Assembly (NCBI RefSeq): GCF_946479965.1
Contig: NZ_CAMLHX010000027.1
Span: 1 to 55,130 of the forward strand
DNA: 55,130 bases
Direction: 5' to 3'
DNA from: an uncultured Mucilaginibacter sp.
GTDB taxonomy: Bacteria > Bacteroidota > Bacteroidia > Sphingobacteriales > Sphingobacteriaceae
In this document: positions 9,021 to 15,629 of the stretch, piece by piece
Numbering within the stretch: the stretch's first letter is position 1
How the letters are laid out: each line of letters opens with the position of its first letter
Program-made: the position numbers and the translations under genes
Notes under the pieces: generated by a model
Databases searched by the model: none
The model's input: only the letters and a program-made list of their open reading frames with translations
Told to the model about the DNA's origin: nothing

Positions 9021-9617
9021 ATGAAGCGATATGTGGTTTGTTTGCTGTTATCAGCATTTACTTTCGGGGCAGAAGCCCAAGGCCTTGATCTTAGAATTCT
9101 GGAGCGTATTAACGGACCTGCTTCGCCTGCCGATGCAACATGGCGCACACTATCGAAAACGGCTTATCTGGTTGATGTAGCTGCTCCTGCATCAATGTTG
9201 GTGGTTGGTCTGGCGAGCAATAATAAAGAGTTGACTACAAATGGCTTAAAAACAGCTGGTGCCATTTTAATTGCGGAAGGATTTACCGCCGTTTTGAAAG
9301 GCACCATAACAAGACAGCGGCCCTATTTGGAATACCCTGACCTTATAACAGGCAAATCTTCATCAACTGGTTCCTCATTTCCCTCAGGACATACTTCTAC
9401 GGCTTTTGCCACAGCCACATCGCTTAGCCTCGCCTTTCCTAAATGGTATGTTATAGCACCTTCTTTTGCCTATGCGTCAGCAGTAGGTTATTCTCGTATG
9501 TACCTTGGCGTACATTATCCAAGTGATGTGGTTGGGGGCGCTTTAATTGGAGCAGGTTCCGCTTTTCTTACCTGGAAACTTCAAAAATTATTGGATAAGA
9601 AATATCACAATAAATAA
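9021..9617 (+). CDS. PAP2-family membrane-associated phosphatase
   Basis: A 198-residue PAP2-type phosphatase counted from the ATG at 9021; an in-frame TTG nine bases earlier is less likely. It has a signal peptide ending near GAEAQG. All three family signatures are present: K-x6-RP as KGTITRQRP, PSGH in SSFPSGHTSTAF, and SR-x5-H-x3-D in SRMYLGVHYPSD. These form the acid-phosphatase active site that cleaves lipid or small phosphoesters, probably facing the periplasm. Residues around 45-75 and the C-terminal third are hydrophobic. The gene is divergent from the response regulator, and its promoter carries the shared direct-repeat motif, so it is probably a target of that system. The exact substrate (undecaprenyl pyrophosphate, phosphatidate or other) is unknown. 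Confidence 0.88.
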   Translation: MKRYVVCLLLSAFTFGAEAQGLDLRILERINGPASPADATWRTLSKTAYLVDVAAPASMLVVGLASNNKELTTNGLKTAGAILIAEGFTAVLKGTITRQRPYLEYPDLITGKSSSTGSSFPSGHTSTAFATATSLSLAFPKWYVIAPSFAYASAVGYSRMYLGVHYPSDVVGGALIGAGSAFLTWKLQKLLDKKYHNK

Positions 9618-9629
9618 ATATCCCAATTG

Positions 9630-9662
9630 TCTACAAATTGTCGGCAGCATCTCTACAGAATC
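9630..9662 (+). promoter_or_regulatory. Predicted response-regulator box before the PepSY-like gene
   Basis: TCTACAAATT (9630) and TCTACAGAAT (9652) are 22 bp apart, two helical turns. A degenerate copy (TCGGCA) lies exactly between them at 9641. TACATTGG at 9669-9676 resembles a -7 box. Confidence 0.42.
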
Positions 9663-9693
9663 TGCCTGTACATTGGTTAAAAACAATTGAAAT

Positions 9694-10122
9694 ATGAAAA
9701 AGTTATTTTTTACAGCCGCTATCAGCGTGTTAACCGTTAGCGCTATTATTGCTCAAGACATTAAAAGCAGCAAAGTACCTGCTGCCGTTTCCAAGGCGTT
9801 AATCAAAAAATATCCCGCCGCTATTAAAGTGTCTTGGGAAAGGGAAGATGGTAATTATGAAGCTAACTGGGGAGGCAAAAGCGGCGAAGATATGTCTGTT
9901 ACCTTTACACCAGCAGGTGTTTTTGTAGAACAGGTTGAACTCATAATGCCATCTGCACTTCCGTTAAACGCAACCAAATATCTGCAAACCCACTATAAAG
10001 GTATTAAGGTAGATGAAGCAGGAAAAGTAACCGGTGCCAATGGAAATGTAAGCTATGAAGCTGAAATTAAACATAAAGAAGTATTGTTTGATGCGCAGGG
10101 CAACTTTGTGAAAGTTGATTAA
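9694..10122 (+). CDS. PepSY-like (DUF2874-type) secreted protein
   Basis: A small exported protein of 142 residues with a signal peptide cleaved near AIIAQ (about residue 20). Two halves can be aligned: VPAAVSKALIKKYPAAIKVSWEREDGNYEANW followed later by LPLNATKYLQTHYKGIKVDEAGKV and SYEAEIKHKEVLFDAQGNFVKVD. This pattern, a helix, then W.. and Y.A.., with DAQGNFVKVD at the end, is that of the Bacteroidota PepSY-like/BLIP-like family. Such genes often sit beside two-component systems. The promoter has the 11-bp-period motif, so I place it in the same regulon. The biochemical role is unknown. Confidence 0.75.
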   Translation: MKKLFFTAAISVLTVSAIIAQDIKSSKVPAAVSKALIKKYPAAIKVSWEREDGNYEANWGGKSGEDMSVTFTPAGVFVEQVELIMPSALPLNATKYLQTHYKGIKVDEAGKVTGANGNVSYEAEIKHKEVLFDAQGNFVKVD

Positions 10123-10141
10123 ATAACTTTAAATTAGCGAT

Positions 10142-10555
10142 ATGTGGTGGCTATACGCTTTATTCTCAGCATTGTTCGCATCCCTTACAGCAATATTTGC
10201 AAAAATAGGCATTAAGGGAGTAGATACAGATTTGGCAACTGCTATCCGAACCGTAATAATTCTTGTGCTGGCCTGGATTATAGTGTTTGCCCGGGGTGGT
10301 GTTTCAAATATAGGCCAACTAAGTCGGGCTAACTGGCTGTTTCTTGCGTTATCAGGCGTTACTACCGGATTGTCCTGGATATTCTACTTTAAGGCCTTGC
10401 AAATGGGTCAAGTTTCGCAAGTAGCGCCTGTCGATAAATTGAGTGTTGCGCTTACTATTGTGTTGGCAGTAATTTTTCTGGGAGAGCCGCTTACTTTAAA
10501 AAATAGCATTGGGGCTTTATTAATTATTGCCGGCACTATAGTACTGATTAAATAA
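10142..10555 (+). CDS. Small EamA/DMT-family membrane transporter
   Basis: A 137-residue protein made almost entirely of membrane helices (about five, the first at residues 2-22). It is a single EamA unit instead of the usual two, so it should work as a dimer. Features such as GLSWIFYFKALQMGQVSQVAPVDKLSVALTI and a terminal GALLIIAGTIVLI are typical of short DMT transporters. It begins 19 bp after the PepSY-like gene and is probably co-transcribed. A strong intrinsic terminator follows at 10674-10709. The substrate is unknown. Confidence 0.8.
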   Translation: MWWLYALFSALFASLTAIFAKIGIKGVDTDLATAIRTVIILVLAWIIVFARGGVSNIGQLSRANWLFLALSGVTTGLSWIFYFKALQMGQVSQVAPVDKLSVALTIVLAVIFLGEPLTLKNSIGALLIIAGTIVLIK

Positions 10556-10673
10556 ATGTGATTTAAGTACTGGCATAAATTAGAAGCGGGATAAGGATTC
10601 GGTTGACCTTTCAAAAAACTGCTAATAATGACTTAATAAATCTAAAAGTTCAATTCCACGAGGGTTTAAAATT

Positions 10674-10709
10674 AAATTACCTTGCTGATTTTCAGTAAGG
10701 TAATTTTTT
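10674..10709 (+). terminator. Strong intrinsic terminator
   Basis: A 15-bp stem (AAATTACCTT 10674-10683 pairs with AAGGTAATTT 10697-10706; inner CTGA/TCAG) closes a 3-base loop and runs into TTTTTT. It ends the EamA transcription unit and lies just outside the proposed left end of the mobile element. Confidence 0.85.
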
Positions 10710-10720
10710 AGTAGCCTCAA

Positions 10721-10920
10721 GGGAATCGAACCTCGTTTAAGCAACTTTAGATCATTCAAAACCTTCAATTGCTGCACCATGTGGTTCGAATTCTCTCCAG
10801 TCTGGGGAACTGCAATAGAAATAGCCGGTTATTACGTCGTTCCCCGGACTGGGCTAGAACCACTAACTAATTGGCTATTCCCTTCAAATTTTCTATGAGT
10901 TGGTTCGAAAAAGTCCAATA
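10721..10920. other. Proposed left end: tRNA-like fragments and nested palindrome
   Basis: No gene is visible from 10556 to 11023. This part holds T-arm-like pieces: GGGAATCGAACC at 10721 and GGTTCGAA at 10783 and 10902. It also holds a large inverted repeat: CCAGTCTGGGGAAC (10797-10810) against GTTCCCCGGACTGG (10839-10852), 13 of 14 paired, enclosed by GTGGTTC (10781-10787) and GAACCAC (10857-10863). It may be the element's attL plus a decayed tRNA. No cloverleaf can be completed. Confidence 0.4.
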
Positions 10921-11023
10921 GGGATCACCTTATAATAACGAGTACAAAACAGATTCGTCACAACTTAAATGTCTGTAGGGAAAATCCAATTAAACCGAAT
11001 GACCTCTCGTACATTATTTATGA

Positions 11024-11932
11024 TTAATGACCTCTACCTCGTTGCCTTCTCCTTCCATGTGAAGCTTCATCATCCACATCGTCAATGATATTAACATTAA
11101 TCAAATCAGAATATCCGGGTGATAGTGTAATTGAAGGTTCTTGCTGAAGGCCCGGCGTTGGCATGAGTTCATTTGCATCAATTATTTCAGCCGCTTGTAG
11201 TTCGAGCCTTTCAATATTTATTTTTTCAGCCAGGTCGCCGTTTTTTAGAGTATTGGCGTAAGCCATACTATCCTTGAGCTGCCTGTCAAATTCGAATAAA
11301 CTATCAAAAAGACTCTCCCCGCTTAGTTTGAATGCCACGCGATCAAACTGTCCCATCTTTGCGGAATGTTCAGCATTTTTTCCCCGCGAGTTATTTTGAG
11401 GACTGAGCTTTATCGTATTAGTCGCATCTTTTCTGCTAACAATTACCTGAATATGCATTTGTTCGCCTAGCTTTCGCTCTCCCCGTTTTTTAACGCCTTG
11501 TTTTACCTCCGGATCTTTATAAGTATAATACCGGTAGTTTTCTAACTTGGCAAACCAAACCAGATCTTCATTGCTGTTTATCTCTTCGCGTTTAAAGTTT
11601 TGTGCATACGCATCCATCACCCGAACAGCAAAGCCTTTAAGCTGATCTTTTACGCCGTCATCTCCATATTGCTCCCTTAAAAAAGCGATCTCTTTTTGGC
11701 TCGGGCTGATATTAACCAAAAAGAACTTGGCATCGGCTTTTCCTAATTTAGCGATATTGTTATCAATTGATTTCATAACAACATAAGGATCTATCTTTAT
11801 TTCCCGGCTGTTAAACCAGTATTCCGGCTCGCTGTTCTTAGGGAACCTGTTCTCTTTCTCCAGATAATGCACCAGAGTGCCGCTGCTGCCTTTGTTGGAT
11901 GCTTCCCTGCTGTCGCTGATATTGATAAACAT
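11024..11932 (-). CDS. Mobilisation protein, BtgB/MobB-like (relaxase candidate)
   Basis: A 302-residue protein of the Bacteroidota mobilisation family represented by BtgB/DUF5712. It opens with MFINISDSREASNKGSSGTL and contains FFLVNISPSQKEIAFL, DLVWFAKLENYRYYTYKDPEV and a histidine in GEQMHIQVIVSRKD. That last motif resembles the metal-binding region of relaxases, which nick DNA at oriT to start transfer. The C-terminus is basic (GRRRQRGRGH). It lies 9 bp downstream of the BtgA-like gene; together they form the mobilisation module. Assignment as the actual nicking enzyme is inference; the tyrosines in YRYYTY are candidates. Confidence 0.65.
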   Translation of the reverse strand: MFINISDSREASNKGSSGTLVHYLEKENRFPKNSEPEYWFNSREIKIDPYVVMKSIDNNIAKLGKADAKFFLVNISPSQKEIAFLREQYGDDGVKDQLKGFAVRVMDAYAQNFKREEINSNEDLVWFAKLENYRYYTYKDPEVKQGVKKRGERKLGEQMHIQVIVSRKDATNTIKLSPQNNSRGKNAEHSAKMGQFDRVAFKLSGESLFDSLFEFDRQLKDSMAYANTLKNGDLAEKINIERLELQAAEIIDANELMPTPGLQQEPSITLSPGYSDLINVNIIDDVDDEASHGRRRQRGRGH

Positions 11933-11941
11933 ATTTTTTAT

Positions 11942-12496
11942 TTATAATGACCGGACCTGTGCCTTGACAGCGTTAATTAGTTCTTCCTTTTCCCTACCTG
12001 AGGTCATCAGGGTAAAAGTCTCCCTCGAACTGATGTAACCTTCCAGTATGGCCATAAACTGTGCTTTCAGGGCTTCACCACTTTTTTGCATTTTCATAAT
12101 GGCTTCCATCAATTCCCGTATTTGCAAAAACACTTCTGCCTGCTCATGCTGGTTGCTTAATACTTCTACATTATGTTCCAGCACTTCTGTATTAAAACGA
12201 TCAATGACCTGCCGCTGAGATTCGCCAATCCTGTCCAGCAATGCTTTCATAGGCACAAGCAGCATATTTTCTTGCGTTTTGATGAAGCCGATATACTGCT
12301 GATGATTTTTCATCAGCGTATTTTTTAGCATATCATCATTCAGATCCATTGGGTCCTTTTTGCTTTTGTAAAAATAATCCACCATTTGTATAAAAACCTG
12401 TCGCTTCGTCCGGCCCAGTTTAAGGGCGATCTTTTCAAACTTCTGATCAGTTATGAGCGGGTATCTTACCGATCTTACATTGATATCTTCTGTCAT
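11942..12496 (-). CDS. BfmA/BtgA-family mobilisation protein
   Basis: A 184-residue protein from the ATG at 12496; the reading frame reaches an in-frame TTG at 12505. The N-terminal part (VRYPLITDQKFEKIALKLG, then RTKRQVFIQMVDYFYKSK) has the ribbon-helix-helix-like pattern of BtgA/BfmA proteins, which bind oriT and assist the relaxase. The middle is a long coiled coil (residues about 60-160, QVIDRFNTEVLEHNVEVL and on). It is first in the mobilisation operon, and the palindrome-rich segment 12536-12750 directly upstream is the likely binding site. Confidence 0.75.
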   Translation of the reverse strand: MTEDINVRSVRYPLITDQKFEKIALKLGRTKRQVFIQMVDYFYKSKKDPMDLNDDMLKNTLMKNHQQYIGFIKTQENMLLVPMKALLDRIGESQRQVIDRFNTEVLEHNVEVLSNQHEQAEVFLQIRELMEAIMKMQKSGEALKAQFMAILEGYISSRETFTLMTSGREKEELINAVKAQVRSL

Positions 12497-12535
12497 AGAA
12501 TTCAATTTTTATGGCTGCCATCAAAAGCTATACTG

Positions 12536-12750
12536 CTATCAAGCTACGTAGCTATCGAGCTGCACAATGATCCAGCTACTTCGGATACTGCCAAGTATCC
12601 TGTTTTCTTTTATTTCGCACTTAAAAAATGCACTAAGTATCCCCGGAGGATACGCAAAACCCCCGTAGCGCAGCGTAGGGCAAGCAAAGTAGGGCTCTGC
12701 CCAACTTCCGCTTGCTCCAAACCATTTTATGGTTTGGACTTTTTTAAAGG
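12536..12750. other. Palindrome cluster, candidate oriT
   Basis: The gene-free stretch 12497-12864 holds a dense set of inverted repeats. They are AGCTACGTAGCT (12542-12553); GGATACT/AGTATCC (12583-12600); GTATCC/GGATAC (12637-12653); a nested hairpin AAGTAGGGC-TCT-GCCCAACTT (12687-12707) inside GCAAGC/GCTTGC (12680-12715); and TCCAAACCAT/ATGGTTTGGA with a 3-base loop (12716-12738). The segment lies directly upstream of the mobilisation genes, where oriT is normally found. No nick site can be assigned by eye. Confidence 0.45.
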
Positions 12751-12864
12751 ATAGCATAACAATTATCATTTCAATTTTGGGTGTGGTTGTGCGTTCATTT
12801 CGTATGGGTGGTGAAGATCCGTGGGAACAAGATATTTGCGAACTCGTTCGCTTCTGTTTTAATC

Positions 12865-13182
12865 TCAAACTTGTTCTACTTTGTGTCCGGGCCAATAGAC
12901 CAGACTTTCTGCCCTTGGGCTGAAACTTGGCTGGTATCTGATATAGCCAAGATCATGCAGGTCTTTCATACACTTATGGTAGGTGGCGATAGAGGCGATC
13001 TTTGAATAGACCATGAGTTGTTTACGGTTAATACCAAAAGGATTAGTATAGCCTGCCTTTTGCCATGATGCAAATAGGGCAGAGCATAAACTCACATGTG
13101 AACTGAGCAGGCGTTGGTCTTTAGCCATGCGCCGGATCAGCCTGCTGTAATCCTCCAAAGCGAGTTTTGTAGTTCCCGGCAC
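12865..13182 (-). CDS. Hypothetical protein of the mobile element, helix-rich
   Basis: A 105-residue basic protein with GTG start at 13182; the G is shared with the TAG stop of the HTH gene upstream, so the two are translationally coupled. The fold looks all-helical with a possible winged-helix end: INRKQLMVYSKIASIATYHKCMKDLHDLGYIRYQP resembles the recognition-helix and wing layout of replication or plasmid regulators. I do not recognise the family. Its position between an excisionase-like gene and the oriT region suggests a role in excision, transfer or control. Confidence 0.6.
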   Translation of the reverse strand: MPGTTKLALEDYSRLIRRMAKDQRLLSSHVSLCSALFASWQKAGYTNPFGINRKQLMVYSKIASIATYHKCMKDLHDLGYIRYQPSFSPRAESLVYWPGHKVEQV

Positions 13183-13448
13183 TATTTAGCGTTCCCTTCC
13201 AATATTTTATGGATGTCCTCCAGCTTGTAATACATCATACCGCCGATCTTCGTGAAACGAAGCGTGCCATTGATACGCAGGTTTTGTAATGTCCCCGGTG
13301 AAATGGAAAGTATTTTTCGCACCTCTGCGCTTTTCAGCCATTGTTTAGCTGCACCAGTTTGTGGCTGTATGATTTGTTTAATTTCGGACAAAAGCTCCAC
13401 TTTGAAAGCTTTCAGGTCCTCTTTGGTTATCAGATCTAATGTTGTCAT
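13182..13448 (-). CDS. Excisionase-like helix-turn-helix protein
   Basis: An 88-residue protein from the ATG at 13448; 28 further in-frame residues upstream (FNSLIDTNIWFVLIYFIL) are unlike a DNA-binding protein and are left out. The C-terminal half is an HTH_17/MerR-like domain common in excisionases: QWLKSAEVRKILSISPGTLQNLRINGTLRFTKIGG, then MYYKLEDIHKILEG. Such small proteins steer integrase toward excision and often regulate the mobilisation genes. The start codon overlaps the palindrome GTTGTC-ATA-GACAAC (13441-13455). A second inverted repeat lies at 13468-13497. Both are candidate operators. Confidence 0.75.
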   Translation of the reverse strand: MTTLDLITKEDLKAFKVELLSEIKQIIQPQTGAAKQWLKSAEVRKILSISPGTLQNLRINGTLRFTKIGGMMYYKLEDIHKILEGNAK

Positions 13449-13497
13449 AGACAACAAAATTAAGATATGTTTTGACAATATAAAATATATCAAAACA
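13441..13497. promoter_or_regulatory. Two palindromes at the excisionase-like gene start
   Basis: GTTGTC (13441-13446) and GACAAC (13450-13455) flank the start codon. TGTTTTGA (13468-13475) and TCAAAACA (13490-13497) form a perfect 8-bp inverted repeat with a 14-base AT-rich spacer. The second is where the promoter should be, so an operator role is plausible. Confidence 0.4.
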
Positions 13498-13625
13498 AAC
13501 CATATATTTGTATCGATTAATGAATTAAACAATTTGTTGGAGTTTGATACAAATTAAGTCAGGCAGTTCAATAAGAACATCAGCAATGTTGTCCAAAACG
13601 AATTAAAAGGCCTCAAAAAAATAAA

Positions 13626-14315
13626 TTGAAAAATTTGAAAATAAGTTATAAGACCTACTTGAATGACCGCCTAAAACAGGTCAATTTCCACGGAACGCTA
13701 ACCCATCCGTTATATATTCAAATCACTTTTGAGCGAAAAACGCTTTTTTTCAAAAGCTACTATTTTGAGCTATTTGCTAAGGGGCGGTATTTTCTAAAAA
13801 TACCCGGAACCAGTATCGCAGAGGGACCGGGCTTGTTGCAGGTGATCGGTTTGGAAACAGAAGTGATCAAGTTCATTGTGAACAAGCACCCCGAAGATTT
13901 TTCATTGGAGCTATTTAAAAAGGAATACGCTTATTACAGCAAAGACTTGTGTGACGAACTCGAAAGCGGATTCACTGACTATCTGTACACCTTCTTTTAT
14001 GACGAAGGCTTGCCTGCATTTGCAGAGCTTTTAAAAACAGCAGGGCAGCGTACTATAGCTTATGAAATGGCACGGGACCTGAAAAAGGTTTTAACTCAAC
14101 CAATATGGGAGAAGCTGATGCAAAACTCTTTCCATTATGCACCACCTTACTTACCGGTCTATGGCTTCATGAAAGAAACCAAGCATTGGCCAATGCTCTG
14201 CCTGACCAGGATGGAATGGAGCCTGCCTGAAACAAAAAATGCTTTTAAAGACTACGTCCGTATTCATCATCCGGCAATGGATGCTGATCAACTGATAGCA
14301 AAAATAGATAAGTAG
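13626..14315 (+). CDS. Hypothetical protein of the mobile element
   Basis: A 229-residue protein. No ATG lies near the 5' end: the frame begins after a TAA at 13572 and the plausible starts are TTG at 13626 (used here) or ATT at 13605. The N-terminus (THPLYIQITFERKTLFFKS) faintly recalls the arm-binding domain of Bacteroidota integrases, but no recombinase catalytic residues follow. The rest is helical and rich in aromatic residues (YLYTFFYDEGLPAFAELL, HWPMLCLTRMEWSLPE). I do not recognise the family. It is the only plus-strand gene of the element and runs toward the structured segment at 14416-14633. Confidence 0.6.
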   Translation: MKNLKISYKTYLNDRLKQVNFHGTLTHPLYIQITFERKTLFFKSYYFELFAKGRYFLKIPGTSIAEGPGLLQVIGLETEVIKFIVNKHPEDFSLELFKKEYAYYSKDLCDELESGFTDYLYTFFYDEGLPAFAELLKTAGQRTIAYEMARDLKKVLTQPIWEKLMQNSFHYAPPYLPVYGFMKETKHWPMLCLTRMEWSLPETKNAFKDYVRIHHPAMDADQLIAKIDK

Positions 14316-14415
14316 CTGGACCGTATCAATGTTTAAAAGCAATGCAGTCACCGCCAGATATTAGGCAGATGACCGCACAATCCTTATTCAACAGTTAAGC
14401 AACCAATTGTGTTAA

Positions 14416-14485
14416 ACCGGGCAAATTGTCAAGGCCGCCGATCCTATCATCGGCGCTCGTTTCAGCCTTGACGATTTGTCCTGGT
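14416..14485. other. Long nested inverted repeat
   Basis: ACCGGGCAAATTGTCAAGGC (14416-14435) pairs with 14465-14485 in an almost continuous stem of about 20 bp, with two G-T wobbles and one bulged base. Inside it CGCCGAT (14436-14442) pairs with ATCGGCG (14449-14455), leaving a 9-base bulge. It lies in the gene-free 14316-14645 segment between convergent genes. It could end transcription, be a single-strand origin, or fold as RNA. Confidence 0.6.
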
Positions 14486-14491
14486 TTGGCC

Positions 14492-14640
14492 TACCTTTGC
14501 GGGTCCGGTGAATTAGGAATTCAATTTCAAGTTGGGCAAAGAAAGGTTGTTGTGAGTGGGCGAGCAACGTCCTTTCGTGAGTAAGAAAAAGCGGTTTACG
14601 AATTCAGCATAGATGAATGAGTAAACGGCTTTTCCTGACG
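14492..14640 (+). ncRNA. Candidate structured small RNA inside the mobile element
   Basis: A good Bacteroidota -7 box, TACCTTTG (14492-14499), is followed by a region that can fold into two long hairpins. The first pairs GAAAGG..GTTG (14541-14552) with CAAC..CCTTTC (14565-14576). The second is 13 bp long with one mismatch and pairs AAAAGC.GTTTAC (14587-14599) with GTAAAC.GCTTTT (14621-14633), ending in TTTT like a terminator. No ORF covers it. I know no matching RNA family, and transcription is inferred only. Confidence 0.35.
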
Positions 14641-14645
14641 GGCTA

Positions 14646-15317
14646 TTATCGGCTTAAACCATTATCATAGCCTTGGTCTTCATCGTTATCTTCAGCTCTA
14701 AAGTTATTCCCATAACGATCGGCAATGTTGTTAACCGTCTGTTTAAGAGCATCAGGCAAACGCTCGCATAAGTAAATAAGCTGTTGTTGGTTGATACTCA
14801 AAAGCGGATTTAATTCACCATAATTTCCAGAAGCGTCAAAAATCTCTAAATGATCAAACCGATCAGAGAAAAAATCCAGATTTTTTAGCCCTTCATCAAA
14901 ATTGTAGCGAATGCTACTATCGTCAACAAAATGACCTCCGATGTTTACACGTTGTTTCACGCGGTCAATAGATTGTTCTACGTTATTAAGGGTTAAGTAA
15001 ATCATGCTGGTTTCATAGCCATTCTGTTTAAAACGGGCTATGGTATCCATCAACTGATTATCCCTGAAATTAGTTTCTATGGTAAAATGCTGCTTTTCTT
15101 TAATCGCATCATCTACAAAGTCATGAAATACGGTTTGAACAGCAAAATAGATGCTTTCAATAGGAACGTCGGCGGGCAAATGGGCTTTCATGCGAGCTGC
15201 AATAATGTCTGCATCAAAGACAATTGCTCCTTTAGGAGATAATTTTCCGCTAAAGGTGGATTTACCTGCACCGTTTGGCCCTCCGACAATCCGTAATTGC
15301 GGAGTTTCTGGTGTCAT
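14646..15317 (-). CDS. Zeta-toxin-like P-loop kinase
   Basis: A 223-residue P-loop protein with Walker A GGPNGAGKST at residues 12-21, preceded by LRIVGG as in zeta toxins and related kinases. An acidic site (VFDADIIAARM) and IETNFRDNQLMDTI follow, as in the family, where they bind the phosphate acceptor. RVKQRVNIGGHFVDDSSI matches the conserved R..RV..GGH.V motif. Zeta toxins phosphorylate UDP-N-acetylglucosamine; many chromosomal relatives have other or unknown substrates, so toxicity is not certain. The ATG follows the stop of a small gene by two bases, which suggests a toxin-antitoxin-like pair carried as cargo. The C-terminal tail is strongly acidic. Confidence 0.8.
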   Translation of the reverse strand: MTPETPQLRIVGGPNGAGKSTFSGKLSPKGAIVFDADIIAARMKAHLPADVPIESIYFAVQTVFHDFVDDAIKEKQHFTIETNFRDNQLMDTIARFKQNGYETSMIYLTLNNVEQSIDRVKQRVNIGGHFVDDSSIRYNFDEGLKNLDFFSDRFDHLEIFDASGNYGELNPLLSINQQQLIYLCERLPDALKQTVNNIADRYGNNFRAEDNDEDQGYDNGLSR

Positions 15318-15319
15318 GC

Positions 15320-15589
15320 CTACAAAATTTTAATCAGGTTTGCATTGCCATTCTCCAGCTTGACTAATTCTTTCCGGTCACTGTATTCATGAATAGCATA
15401 ACTAGTGTCCGGGCAAAGCGTTTCATCATAGTAGGTGATGTAAGTGTTTTTAGCCCAGGCGTCCTGCTTAGCCTTTTCACTCGCAGGGCGCAGATGTTCT
15501 CTAAGTTCCGCCGCTGACATTCCCAATGATGAAATATAAAGCGAATCCGGGTTGGCTTTGATGGGCATATTTAAATTCAGTGTTCTCAT
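15320..15589 (-). CDS. Small partner of the zeta-toxin-like gene
   Basis: An 89-residue protein starting at ATG 15589, two bases upstream of the kinase gene and surely co-translated with it. The sequence has a helical part (MSAAELREHLRPASEKAKQDAWAK) and an end rich in Tyr, Asp and Glu (TYITYYDETLCPDTSYAIHE). It is not an epsilon antitoxin by eye and I know no name for the family. By position it is the candidate antitoxin or regulator. Confidence 0.6.
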   Translation of the reverse strand: MRTLNLNMPIKANPDSLYISSLGMSAAELREHLRPASEKAKQDAWAKNTYITYYDETLCPDTSYAIHEYSDRKELVKLENGNANLIKIL

Positions 15590-15629
15590 ACAAATATAAT
15601 TACTTCGTTAATAAATATTGTTGGTTTTG

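Noticed and set aside
10556..11023. A complete tRNA gene at the left element edge
   Set aside because: T-arm-like pieces occur, but no matching acceptor, D and anticodon arms can be folded. It is kept only as tRNA-like remains.
12386..12923. Open frames in and beside the region upstream of the mobilisation genes
   Set aside because: They overlap each other, the BtgA-like gene and the palindrome cluster, have no start signal and no protein-like composition. The segment is better read as oriT-type DNA.
14411..14485. Integron attC-like site (GTTAAAC beside a long imperfect hairpin)
   Set aside because: The partner core site at the other end is missing and no integron integrase is present. Only the 5' word fits by chance.
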